A DNA stretch of 64,000 nucleotides from contig JAIXMN010000045.1 of the NCBI GenBank assembly GCA_025716815.1, positions 41,299 to 105,298 of the forward strand. Reading direction: 5' to 3'. This document shows, piece after piece, positions 9,281-21,382 of this stretch (position 1 is its first letter; each line of letters opens with the position of its first letter). Below the pieces are notes generated by a model. It searched no databases and was not told the DNA's origin. It was given only the letters and a program-made list of their open reading frames with translations. The stretch comes from Dichotomocladium elegans (lineage: Eukaryota; Mucoromycota; Mucoromycetes; Mucorales; Lichtheimiaceae). The position numbers and the translations under genes were made by a program.

Positions 9281-10424
9281 CAGGACTTTTCACAAGAAGT
9301 TTGCATTTTGTAAAAGTTTTTCGGACACGGTGATAGTTATCCGAAAACTAGTAAGTGAAAATCGGATATGATGTTGTTGTAAGTCGGAAAGCTCGACTTG
9401 ATTTTTCACGGTCGGGTTCAAGGTTTATCCAGAAATGAGAACCGAATTTTTCAGAAATCTTCACAATGCTTTTTTGTAGTTGGAGAACTCAATTTTTCGG
9501 ACAGGCGCAAAGCTTTCTTTCGAACTAGAGGATTTGATTCATTCGTTCTCTGACAGACATATCATTCGGAAGCCTGCACTCTGTTATCTGCAAAACGTCC
9601 CTCGATTTATCGTAATCGTCCACTGAGAGCATTCAGACGAAGTCTTTAAATAAATCGCGGTTGTATATACAATTCGAAGTTGTACAATGTTGTTCGGAAA
9701 GAAGATGGCTTTTATTCGGAAAGGAGTTAAACTCGCTATGCTTCTGTAATGCACTCGCATGGGTATAGTTATTTTTAGTTTCTCCGCTAGTGATTGAGCA
9801 GGTCAAATGGAGGTGTCGATTACAGCTGAGGGATTGGGGCTACAAGAAAAAAAGCGACTGCCGTAAGCAGCGAAAAATTTTACTATTTTTACTGTGGGAA
9901 GTAGAACGGAAAATATGTGTTCCCTTCCCTTCATCACCGTCCTGAACGTTTCACTCCCAAATTCCGCACGAGTTCTCAGTCGACATAGTACTGCTGCAAT
10001 AATGTGATAAATGCCTACGCTCGTCCCTGCAATAAATCGCTTTCATCCCGGCACATTTTACAAGCAGCTAAAGCTCTGATTTCATGGCAGCAAAGTCGTT
10101 GATTTGTGTCCTTGTAAACGCATTGGCCGGGAATGTCATATAGTACATCAGCATGCTTGTTAACACCATTGGATCAGACAGCATTACTCCAGAGATTTAT
10201 CTATGTAGTTGTAACCACAAGTTTGAATTACATGGAGGCGGTATAGGTGAGTGTCTCTCATACGATACCATAGAAAATGGTGAACATGTATCCTCCAGTG
10301 TCCCTGAAATATTATTCCTATGTCGTTATCTCTCAACATGACGGGTTGGCCCTTTTTACATACATGTTATGATTAAAGGCGACAGTGGGTTGGTACAAGG
10401 AATGGTGGATGGTGCTTTACCGTG
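9281..10424 (+). repeat. Left terminal inverted repeat of element A (about 1.14 kb)
   Basis: It starts CAGGACTTTTCACAAGAAG after a TA. The last about 158 bp are about 95% identical by eye to the inverted copy at 39606-39764. No protein gene is seen within it. The outer kilobase has no partner in the window because the right arm is cut off. Confidence 0.65.
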
Positions 10425-10518
10425 TCTGTGAATCCTCGATCGTCAGAATGTATACAAGTTGACAGGATATACAGCCGAGTAGAGTATGAGTATTTAATAA
10501 ATGAGCAAAATGATTTTA

Positions 10519-10949
10519 TTACTCTGAAGCGGATGGGAAGGCCAGGAAGATATAGTCTTGGCATTTTGATGGCGATATGGTTTCAAAGATGGCATCAAAG
10601 CGATCCTCGGCTGATTGCCTTTTTCCAGAAGACAGCTGTCGGTTGCAGCAAAGTAGCAAGTCCCGTACCAAATACTCAGCAGGGTTCCAAGCCAACACCT
10701 GCGCGGGAAAAATGAAAGGGGTGTGCCCCTTCTCCTTGGCTTTTTGAAATACCGGCGCTGCCACCTCAGCTGGGAGAGGATCAAATCCAAGAAACAGATC
10801 CTTCCTTTTTTCGGCGTCCAAAATCGCCACAATGTCAGCAACGAATTGGATAAATTCGTCCTTGGTGACACGTCCTTCGAGAGATTTTGACGCAGTCGTG
10901 ATGATGCCAGTGTGGTCGAACGCAATTAGAAGGCACACGTGTGGCTTTT
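10519..10949 (-). pseudogene. Diverged transposase gene of element A, 3' part
   Basis: Open minus-strand frame of about 140 codons that continues to the TA where element B inserted. It aligns along its whole length with the C-terminal half of the diverged transposase in B: LLIAF.HTG, T.DEF..FV.DI, LGFDPLPAE (second catalytic Asp), and WNPAEYLV (third acidic residue, NPxE). The reading frame across the B insertion joins to the fragment at 35135-35158. The middle of the protein (helix-turn-helix, first Asp) is missing in this locus. The gene is dead because of the deletion, a TAG, a solo LTR and element B. Confidence 0.7.
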
Positions 10950-11369
10950 TACAGGATTTTTACTTTCCTCTCGTACAGTAGTGGGGAAATAAAACCAAGG
11001 TGTAAGTAATTTTAAAAGCAGGAAGGTTGGTCTCAACATGTTTCATTTTAAATCCACAAAAAAATAAGGGAAGGGACAAGGTCCGCCGCTGAAAAGACAT
11101 AGGGAGAGTAAGTGAAGGTCAAAGTCTAAGTAGAAGACACAAGGCGCAGGATAAAAAGATTAACCGGAAAGTAACAAATAAAAGGTGTGATTTTCGAGGC
11201 ACAACACAGTGCGTGGATAATACCAGATATTAAGTGGAAGTAGCAAAGTGTGAATAATATTAAACGCTAGAGTGACACACACGCACTCGGATATTTTTTT
11301 TGGTGGCACGGGAGCAATACCAAAGTGAGTGTTTATTAGTGCTGAGCAACATATAATTAGGGTTTCTCA

Positions 11370-11575
11370 TCGAATCCGGATCTTATGATCCGATCCGGAT
11401 CAAAAGGCAATGGTGCGGATTTGGATTGACCTCATCTCGGATTTTGCGGATCCAGTGTAGGACATTTGCAATCCGGATCTCATACGGATTGCACTTCACG
11501 GATCTGAACCGATCCGGATCGCATACGGATTGCACTTCGCGGATCTGTTCCGATTCGTTAGATCTGTCCAAATCA
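11370..11575. repeat. hAT subterminal repeat block (left)
   Basis: Many direct and inverted copies of ATCCGGAT, GGATC and CGGATTGCACTTC. A matching block lies at 16410-16565. In hAT elements such repeats are transposase binding sites. Confidence 0.75.
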
Positions 11576-13034
11576 ACCTAGACATTGGGTTCCTGCCATT
11601 ATAATCCTGTTAATGTATAACAATAGCAATTACAGATGTGCAAGAAATGGGATGTGGGAGTTTGAGAATGAGGAATACAGTTAGTGCAAAGTTGCGGAAT
11701 AAACAAAACCAGCAAGAAATGTAGCTTCGTTATAGCTCATACATAGTTGACTTTGGCGAAATGACCGACTCTAGAGATAATAGCTGGTAGTATTTCGATG
11801 TGAAGCTGGCTCAATACACATCTCTTTTAGGATATCTCAGGTTTTATATTTGCAGAACGTGAAAGGTAAAAAAATCACGCAAACTCCTCGAAAGTAAATA
11901 TTCCTTCCATATCAATCATTCCACGGCCATGCGCTTTTCCCCATATTTCTGTATTTCCTTTTCTCATTTTCCAGCGATCAGTATTTCTTGGTTTTCACCA
12001 AGCAATGATCACAAACGCAACCTGCGCCTCGATTTAGTATACATATTTCCACCCATGGAACCCTAGCTATAATCCATCTCATATAGTCATCTCTATACTT
12101 CGCCATAGTGGAACATCAGCCTTTTGGTCATTCTATCCTCGTCTTCTCTCAGAAATCTCAATCTACTATTCCACCCTTCTCTTTATCATATATTAATCTT
12201 CATTCCATGCGGTAGCATATTCTTTATTGTCCTCATACCGATGGCGGTATTGTACATTCCTTTTATTCCATATAAGATCCTCTTCGTCTCTTCACTGACA
12301 GTAATCGATTCTCCTTTGCACAGTATACACCTTCGACGTCGGTGATAGAAGTAGCAGCCACTGCAAATCACCAGGGACATCGCGACGAGTATAGCTGCGG
12401 GTACAAATAACGAATGGTGAAAAAGTCAAACAGCTCACTAACACTTACCATAAACAGAGCTGTTGTGGCGCACAACAATTGAGGGAAGCATCAAGTGTTC
12501 CAGTAATATAAATGGAATGGATCAAACTGCAATTTGTGGTTGATTAGGATAACTGGGAGATCGTAAAGGCAGCTGGGGTAAGAGGGCCACGCAACATTGC
12601 TCAATTCGCGACAAATAAATTGTGCTTGTTCGCAAAATTTATCGACTTGATTGCGTGAAATGATCGTGAAATAAATGTAGCTGAAAGCAACGTATCAATA
12701 GTAAATGGCATTAATAATGCTTTGGAGGTGAATGAAAGGCCGGCATGAGAATGACGCATTGACTTGTTTGTCGCATGACCTCAGCACTGCCATTGCCTGT
12801 CCGAACACATTTGGAAAATAGAAGGAGCATAAAGAAATTGCCGGGCCTGAAATTGGCTCAAAATTTTTTTCCGACACCTGTCCGTTCTGTCAAGCATTTG
12901 TTCCCAGAATAGATATCTGATATCACGGTCGGTCCAATGGTTCTTTTGACAGGTACACACTTTGTTCAAGCAACAACAGCATTATTGATTCTTTGAGCAC
13001 ATAGCATGAATGTCGTTCGAAAGTATTAAAAAAA
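11576..13034. other. hAT 5' non-coding region
   Basis: AT-rich sequence between the subterminal block and the dispersed repeat at 13035. No coding potential or recognised element was seen. Confidence 0.5.
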
Positions 13035-13415
13035 GGAGTGGTGAATATTGATCCATGCAAGAGAGCTTAGCCGGTTTCACATCACTATGGCCGATATCCT
13101 GAAACTAAGACGGTGATGAATTTGGCATATTGATGTTCAGGAACCATTATTTCCGGATCCGCCTGCGAGGCGGGATACTTGCACCTATCAAGGTACTTCC
13201 TCTATCCAGGATCCATCACTGGTCTTGAAGAGGACAATGAAAAGAGAATGCTCTCATCCGATACGTCCTAACAGGATTAAGCACTTACATCGCCGTTCTA
13301 ATAGAATTATTATAAAAGAGAGATATTTTATTTTCAGGAATAAACATCAACCTCAAAGATACTTTTCTAGTTGTCTTTTTTCACTCTCTCTAACCCATCC
13401 ACCTCATCTCGTCTC
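13035..13415 (+). repeat. Dispersed LTR-like repeat, copy 1
   Basis: About 380 bp that recurs in inverted orientation at 48375-48775 with scattered differences. It contains a TATAAAAGAG box followed by a CT-rich stretch, like an LTR U3/R junction. In this copy it lies just before the hAT transposase ATG (13505) and may supply its promoter. Confidence 0.55.
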
Positions 13416-13504
13416 AACTACCACAAACGCATCAAGTACCTCGCACTTTATTTTTTCTTGTAAATATCATTCAAGCTTGACTCACCTCACACTTGGTTAC
13501 TAAT

Positions 13505-15854
13505 ATGTCTTTAAATACAGACACTTACCAAAGATCCACTATGTCCAACTCAAGCACTTCTAACCTTGGCAAACGTTCCTCTGATCTTATGGTCAGCAGC
13601 GATTCTGAAGTTGATGTAGGTTATCAAATATTAACTAGAGACCTGCCTTCTGAGCTGTCAATTTCGAAACAGGGAATGCCCAGGTTATCCAGGGGAGGCA
13701 GCTTTATGTCCCTTGACCGCCAAGATTCCATCACGTCAATTGATTCCGAGTGGGATGAGGACAATGGCAATGGCAATGGCGGCGGCCAGGACTCAAGCTC
13801 CGTCCAGTCCGCCGAAGGAGTGAGCGTCAAGGCCCGAAAGAACTGGGTGTACAAATGGTTTGACGCCGTTGAAGATCCAGTAACCAATACGCTCTATTAC
13901 CGGTGTCGATTCACCGTTGGGAGCAAGGCATCACGTTGCAATAAGCGGTACAAGGACCCACGAGGTTCCACGACTGTTCTGAAGAAGCACCTTGGGACCC
14001 ATTGCATTACTGCGGACACGTCGCTTACGCCGACCCAGCAAGGGACATTCCTTGACCGGCACTTCAGAGGTAGTGGGGATCTCATCCCTCCCCAATTCAA
14101 CGATGAGCAGTTTAGACAAGCACTCGCGCTTTTCGTTGTGTCTGCGGCTTTGCCATTTACAATTGTCGAGAATCGCCACTTTTATACATTACTCAACCTT
14201 GCGCAATCAGCACCAAATCCAAGAGCAGTCAAACCGCCAGGCAACGATACGCTTGCACGCGCTGTATCTCACCTGTACGAGTATTACAAGTCTCGGATTA
14301 TTGTCGTCCTACAAGAGCAAGAGAATCTGGCGTATACTGTTGACGCTTGGACCAGCGAATGGAGAACTGCCTTCCTCGGCGTCACCGTTCATTGGATTGA
14401 CACCGAGTGGACACAACAGTCGATTGTTTTGGGTTTCGAAGAGCTTGTTGGACCACACACAGGAGCAAACATGGCGGCCGCTTTTGGAAAGGTCCTAAAT
14501 GACTGGGGCCTCTCAAGGAAACCATTTTTTTTGACTGCTGACAACGCGTCAAATATGATCAAGATGGCCGAGCAAGTCGAGCGTAGTGTCGGCATCACTG
14601 TTTTTAATGCAACGGAAAATCGTATTCCTTGCATCGCGCACGTTATTAATCTCGCTGCTCAGAGTGTGATCCGCGACAGTTTAAAGGCTGAGGCAGCTGA
14701 CAGCGAGCAAGGGGCTTTTGAGGACGAAGAAGAAGGACCAGATGACAACACACCAGGTAAATATCAGAAAAAAAGATGAAATGAGCACACTTTTTCAACG
14801 CGACTAAATATCCTCACCTTAGGTATCATCTTGCGCAAACTACGGAAGGGAATTGTCAATATCCGTGCATCTCCGCAGCGGCTTGCTCAGTACCATAGTG
14901 CTTTTGACGGCATGTTTGAAGTGGAGGAACAGGTCACCAGTAGCCCTCTCGCTTTAATCCTAGACGTCCGCACTCGGTGGAATTCCACATACGAGATGAT
15001 TCAACGGTCGCTGGAGGTCAGACGCGCATACAACAATACTTGTCACAACATTCCAGGACTTGAACAATATGTGCTGTCTGATGACGAATGGTTGTGCTTG
15101 GAGAAAGTTTCATTATTGCTTCACGAATTTGCCAAACTGACACCACTGCTCTCTGGCGCGACATACCCAACCTTGAACCTTGTAATTCTCTCATATAACC
15201 GGTTGCTTGACCATCTGGAAAACTTTGAGGAGGACTGGAAAAATGTAAGCGAGGTTACAGTGAAGCGATTCCAGACACCAAACTTAATATGTTGATTCGT
15301 AGGAATGGCCCGCGCTATCAGAAGCAGCACGCTGTGGATGGGCAAAATTAAAAGGCTACTACTGCAAGGCCGAAGGACATGCCTTTGCTGTCGCGACTAC
15401 TATGGATCCACGGCTGAAATTCCAATGGTGGGAGGACGAGAACTGGGGACACTTCGGTGATGTTGCGAAAGAGCAAGTGCAAGCGACCTGGGAAGCGTAC
15501 AAGCCGATTGCTGGTCATGAGTCGTCCATTTGCAATCCAGATGCCTTAATCAGGAGGCCGCAAAGGATTGCTGACCAGCTGCAGGCATACGTCTCCGCAA
15601 ATTGTATATTTGATGAGACAAACGGTGTCAATCAGGAGCTTGTTCTCAACTACTGGCGCGGCGAGGTGAACGAATGGAAAGAGCTGAAGACAATGGCGCG
15701 CAGATACCTGGCAATACCAGCATCGTCAGTCGGTTCGGAGCGCACATTTTCACGAGCAAAGCATTACATTCCAGCATCAAGAAATCGGCTCAATCCTGCA
15801 AAGCTTCGCGAGAGTGTACTTGTCAACTCGTGGTGTACATATTTCGGCGAGTAG
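13505..15854 (+). CDS. hAT transposase (three exons)
   Basis: Exons 13505-14756, 14823-15244 and 15303-15854 join in frame through GTAAAT...TTAG and GTAAGC...GTAG introns to give 741 aa. A BED-type zinc finger lies at about residues 115-165 (W.WF.....C.......C......GS...L..HL..H). The RNase H-like catalytic core follows (TVDAWTSEWRTAFLGVT, LTADNASNM, then LDVRTRWNSTYEM). The C-terminus is the hAT dimerisation region (LKTMARRYLAIPASSVGSE, then SRNRLNP). It cuts and pastes the surrounding element. No stop or frameshift was found, and with the perfect target duplication this is a candidate for a functional copy. Confidence 0.93.
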
Positions 15855-16409
15855 GTGGGCGTTAGCAGGCGGCAAACTAAAAGAAGATTGTTTATGCTAG
15901 AAAGATGTCACCTTAAGCGTGAGTCTCGTAAATAAATAAAAAAAGCTTTCGCGTCGCTGTAATTGCAGCAATTAACATCGATTAATAATACTTTGTTGCT
16001 GGTTTCGCAGTACAATTACGTACGCGGTTTCTCTGAAGGCAGACCAGCTTTGAAATGTGGTGGGCATGGGTGCAAAATTAAATTGTTCAGCTTGTGACCG
16101 TCACCCAGCCACAACCATAGGCATAACTAGCTAGTCTGAAGCCATTCTGCCAGACATCAGAAGCGTTCCAAATGGCTCCCGCGTCAGCAATTATACCACT
16201 TTGCCTTCTATGGATCAAACCCTCCAACTTTTTTAATTCCTATTGGGATTTTCTGTTCTTTGACGCTTAATTTTTTGCTACAACTGCTAATGTCATCTTA
16301 AAATCAACTTCGGTTTTCACCTTTCTCCGTTCTGACAGTATTGCCGAATGGCCATATTCTTTCCAATTTCGCTCTATTGATGTGTTTTAATAAATCTCCT
16401 CATTTCAGC
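15855..16409. other. hAT 3' non-coding region
   Basis: AT-rich sequence after the transposase stop, up to the right subterminal repeat block. No gene seen. Confidence 0.5.
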
Positions 16410-16565
16410 ATTACGGATCACGGATTGGGACGGATTGGGACGGATTGAAGTGGTGTGGATCCGGATTGCAATTTGCAATCCGTTTAGCAAACGGATCGGA
16501 TTCGGTGTGAGCAATTCGATCCGCGGTGTGGATCCGGATTGGATCCAATCCGATCCAGATCCGTC
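16410..16565. repeat. hAT subterminal repeat block (right)
   Basis: Dense ACGGATTGGGACGGATTGG, GGATCCGGATT and GATCCG copies, matching the motif of the left block. Confidence 0.75.
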
Positions 16566-18529
16566 AATGAGAAACGCTACATATAATTGGTCAAAGGAAA
16601 GTCAGAACACAAGCTACCATTAATATTTAATAAGGTATGGGACTTTGAACAAGTATTTGCTATTATGCACGTTGAGGCTGGCCAGCTTTTACTATAAAAG
16701 GAGAAGCAAAGAAGAGTACTCTAGTGAAGGGAAGTTCCATTATAAAAGAAACTAAAGACAGCTGGCTGGGACTCCCACAAGAAAATTTTTATTGCTCTTC
16801 TTCCACGCTTTTTTTTTCCTGTGCGCATTCAAACGCAAAATCGGAAATTCGTCATGCTTCCTAAGCTGAGATTGGCGCCGAACACCCCGCAGACAACTCA
16901 AGGAAAGACGAATGCCCCACTTTGACGCGTAAGATTGTAAAGCTCGCTTTTATGGTCACTGCCATTGTCAGGTTCTTTAAGATGCTTTGTAAATCCGCGT
17001 GATTGGCTCTTGCAAGATTACAAAGCACAATTCAGTTCTGCCGAAAAACGAAATAAAGTACGAGGCCGTCGTCTTCAACACTTCGGCCGTGTGCAAACAG
17101 CCTGTTGATTTTGCCAACAAACTTATATTTATATACCACAAACAGACGTTCGCATGCTAGCGAAGGAAACGCAGAAAGGAATGAATAATCAGTGAGCTTC
17201 TGCTGCAATTAACCATCTTTTATTGTGCATTAAACACAGGAATGCTGAGACCTAATGTATTGCAAATGGCCTCGAGGAAAACCTGCAGAGGCAAGTCGTT
17301 TGCTACTGTAACGAAGCGACAGGCAACCCTGTCCCGGTCGTCAGTCTCTTTGCCCCTCGGAAGTGTCTCTTGGATCGTGGCAAAGATTGCGTCAGTCGGG
17401 TTTAAGGTGCCCGACCGAAGAGGAGGAAGGAAAAATGCCAGAAAGCCGTTTTGGTTCGCCAAAGTGGTGATACTCGACTCAAAGCGAGCTGGCATTGCGT
17501 CGAACACCAGTCGAGGCTTCTCACATGGGATCTCCCTGTAATGGGAGATGATTTTGCTCACAAATGCGAGCAAATCTTCTTCAGTTGTCTTTGCTGTTGG
17601 GCAGCGTACAGTCATCACCGTCGCGCCGTAGCTGTTCATGGCGAGCAACAGCGAATGGGAGGGGAAAGGTACAGGCTTTTCAGCCATCGACGCGGTAGGT
17701 GTCTTCTTCCTCCAGGCCTTGTTTCTCTTCACGGCCCAGAAGGCCTCGCCAACAAAGACAGCATTCTCGGTGGGTACGATGCCCGCCTGTTCCATCCGAT
17801 GGCGAACTGTGGCAAGAGCATCTCCAGCAGACTGCCCAGAGGTCGGCCAATCGTCTCCCAGGAAGGAGGGGCACCGGTGCATAGCCACCCTGCATTTCTT
17901 ACAGAGGAACGCGAGCAGAGTACTCTCAGAACATTCAACGCCTCCAGATTCCTCAGTGACTCCCTCTACAGCTCTGAGGAGGTCACGGACCTGTGGGATC
18001 GACAACTGGAAGTCATTGTCTAGGGCGTTGATTACCGCCTTCTCATGATTAGCACCAAGACAGGGCCCTCCAACCCTACCCCTTGGAAGAACGTCAACTC
18101 TCCCGGTATCATTGTATCTTTTGAGGATTCCCCTCATAGTATTGGGGTTGACCCCCATTCTCTTGGCCGCTTCTGCAGGGCTACAACTGTCCACCATGGT
18201 GTTCAGCGCATGCACCCTGCGCTCGCGAGACAAAAACTCGTATTTAGTTGTGCGGCGGGTTCTCTTCCTTCCTTTCTTTTGGTTGGAGGCGCTGCTCACC
18301 AACTTGGCATCACGATCCTCTTCCATTGCGTCAATATGCTCCACTAATAATTATATATTATGAATGCTATTCGACATCATGCGTGCTTGCTCTTACCTTG
18401 CTCCAATGGAGCTGGTCTAACTGGACTGGCTTCAGCAACGTAAGGTTCTATTTCACAGGCGATAAGGTAAGCATTATAAATCAAAACATTGCACTGAAGG
18501 CAATGATCTAACCTTCAAGGTCAGGAATA

Positions 18530-19739
18530 CAGGATTTTCGGTTGGCTACCGGCCAAAGGTAGGAAAGAAATAATAGGGTGGAGTATTTTTTCGAGAAGTG
18601 CAAGAAAAGAATAATTGAAGCAATAATATTTCAAGAAGCGGAAGGGAAGAATTCCGGAAAGAACTACCTCTATGTCTATAGTATGAAAAAGGATTATGGT
18701 TGGAGAAAGGAATTGCCGGTTGAAGTATGCGTTTCGCCTTGGGAAAGCACCTTGTGTCTATAGTCCGATTTGTATTCCCTGTTTTCATTTTTGTGGTGGA
18801 AAGTTGACGAAAGGAATAGTCCAAGTGAAGATAATTTTCGCGGCACCAATGATTCAGACCAATGGGTGGCATTTTTCGTAGCACAGACGTCGTAGTCTAT
18901 AGGAAAATATATTAGCGTCAACAACGGTTATTTTCGCGGGTAGGATTAGATTCGCATGCTGCTACCTTTATTCGTAGGGTGCACGATATTCATCAGAAGA
19001 GAGCCTTTATGCACGCAAACGTTTGACAGTTTTACTATAAAAGGACATATGAGGAAGACACTTCTTGAAAGAGACAAACAGCCGCGTACCTTTTGTACGC
19101 TTTGAAAATAAAGAGCACAGGGCGCTTTTTTGCGAAAATTTTTTTTTGGCATCTCTTCCACTCCTATTTTTATTTTGTTTTTTTTTCACAATGCCTGAAC
19201 ACGAGTCTTCCGCCTTGGACGGTCTCCGCTCGACATTTAAAGATTGACATCTGAAAGCCCCCAAACAAACTCAGAAGTGTTCAGCTTATATCTTCTGATG
19301 CGTAGTGTGGTGAAGAATGTCGCGTAAACAGCAGCTCTCTACGATTTTCTCAGTTTTCCTCGCAAATCCGCGGTTGTTAATCGTTGCAGAAGTACAGCAC
19401 TGTTTTATCACCCTGCTCAGACAGATCACTAAGCAGATGTCGAGATCTGTTGTTGCAAGAAGACAATTTTGCTTCCATGAAGATCTGGTCTTAAAATTTC
19501 ATGGGCGCCCCTTGGTATTTTGTAAGCAAAAAAAAAGACGAAAAAGGTTCTGTCCTTATTCCAGTTCGGCATTTTCAGCATCTCCTGCATTCAGTAATGT
19601 TTTTTGCTTCATCTCGATCGGCATTCGACAAATCTACGCGTCATTGCTTACTCAGATCTTAATGTCGCGTTTTCTCTTCATGGGGGAGGCAATGTTGGGA
19701 TTTCAGCAGTTTGATCAGACAAGCTAATTAGCTACATTG
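18530..19739 (+). repeat. Left TIR of the MULE-type element
   Basis: 1210 bp, inverted copy of 21383-22592. It carries an ORF of 136 codons (19317-19727) that is present identically in the other arm; on the left arm it points at the transposase 3' end and is not a separate gene. Confidence 0.9.
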
Positions 19740-20000
19740 CGCAGATTATAAAAATTCTTGTTATTAAGGAAACAATCTCTAAAAGCGGTTCTGGCGATGG
19801 ATGTTATTGTTTGATCGCTTATCGTCCCGAAGTTCTGATCGCAAGGCGCGTAATTGCTCTGATGCGCGATTCAAAATGGGAATGGCATTGTACGCGTAAT
19901 TTGTGGAATTCACCGCATCTCGTTCATCAACCAGCAAGTTAAGCATGTCGTGGTACCTATACCAATTGGCTCAAAGTGGATTACTTGTAAGTTGAATTAA

Positions 20001-21374
20001 CTACCTGCTGATCGCTGCTTGCAATAATTGCTCTTGATCCACTTGCTGATTAACGACGATCTCCGCCTGAGATCGGCGCAAGTCTAGTAAGCCAATGCGC
20101 TTTACTCTGTTTAATAGGTACATGTGCTTACAGAGCGCATGGCTGCGCCGGAAATCGGGACAAGTGCAAGCCGTCATTTTGTTATTCTCGATTGCAATTG
20201 TGTAAGATATGGTACTGTCTGTGAATGATACCACAGTTGCAGACGTTTCAGTGTACCCAGTGATCATTTCAGATGCATCGTCCTCTGTTTAATAAGTCCA
20301 TTATTACATGCTTATACTAATACTGACTATATACTAGATCACATGGAATAATTCTAGAAATAGTGGCAGTGGTGCATAAAGCAAGGAACTTACCATGAAT
20401 ATCTCTCGCAGCCCTATACCGTTGCTGCTCTGCCCTGGTCATCACGCTTGGCCTTACCAGCAGAGCCGTTTGTACATGGTCTGTCATCAGCGAAGGCAGC
20501 ACAACATCCCAAAGAATGTACACCAGTACGTTCACGCGTTGCCGCTTCAGCCCAGCCAGGTAAACCTCTTTCAGGGATTGATGCCAACTTTCAATGAAAT
20601 TGTTGGTGTCAATATGATAGTTCCCCTAAAATAAAACCTGAGTAAGCACTTATCTCTTATAATAGCATTGTGTACCTGACGCCAAACTCTGGACCATTTC
20701 TCTTTCTTGGGAAGGTAGTGGTCATCAAAATAAGCAATGAGTTCATCAGTATCCCATTCAGCTTCATGGTGCTCAATCCACATAACGAGTTCATCGTGCA
20801 AGCAATCAAAGTCCTCGACGTTCTCTGCATACATCATTCCCATGAGGTACTTTAAGGCGTCGTCACGATGTTGGCGCTTCTCTTGGATCGTTTTTCTGAT
20901 TCCTAAACGGGGCATCACCTTAGCCCGAAGGTTCTTGCGCCATGCGCGAATGATGTGCCAGAAACAGAGCAAGATTTCGCATTCATCACCAAAGACCGTA
21001 GTGATGGCAAGGATCTCCGTGTTGGAATTGTCAATCATTATCTTTTCTGGATGAAAGCCGACGTCGATCTTCAGCCATCTGAGCCATTCAGCAATGGGAT
21101 AGTGGGCTTCTGAGTTGGTGATCATCCAACACAATGGCGCTCCTTTTCCAGTTTGGTGTGAACGCACAACAATGGTGTAAAGGAAGCAATGGGATCCTGG
21201 TTTGTACACGCAGGTCTTGTGAGTTGAATCCATGCAAATCAAGCTGCCGTTCTCAAATAATGTCTACCGTGAAGATTAGCACATATGGTTTAACGAAGCA
21301 CCAAAGCAGTTTGAAGATTAAGATACCTGTCGTTGCCACTGTTCGGCAGCTTCTTCGACGAGATTTTGTGGCAT
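20001..21374 (-). CDS. MULE transposase with SWIM zinc finger
   Basis: Four exons (21374-21327, 21263-20676, 20625-20394, 20284-20001) with GT-AG introns of 50-109 nt give 383 aa. The MULE DDE domain shows ICMDSTHKT (first Asp), MIDNSNTE (second Asp), CFWHIIRAWRKN, and TNNFIESWHQSLK (Glu). The SWIM finger CTCPDF...CKH follows near the end. No stop or frameshift is present. The first codon sits 9 nt inside the right TIR, right after a good 3' splice site (TTGTATAG), so 5' exons may lie within the TIR; the usual N-terminal DNA-binding domain is not visible in the part modelled. Confidence 0.85.
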
Positions 21375-21382
21375 TGCCTATA

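Larger units (their letters stand above)
11358..16579 (+). mobile_element. Intact hAT transposon
   Basis: Short inverted ends TAGGGTTTCTCAT and ATGAGAAACGCTA, with a perfect 8-bp target duplication CATATAAT (11350-11357, 16580-16587), the hAT hallmark. It carries one three-exon transposase gene. Both ends are filled with CGGAT/ATCCG repeats. It sits in the left TIR of element B and interrupts nothing but that repeat. Confidence 0.95.
10952..17209 (+). repeat. Left TIR of element B, split by a hAT transposon
   Basis: TIR sequence occupies 10952-11357 and 16588-17209. It matches 31315-32076 plus 34868-35132 in inverted orientation over the full length. No ORF of note. Confidence 0.85.
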
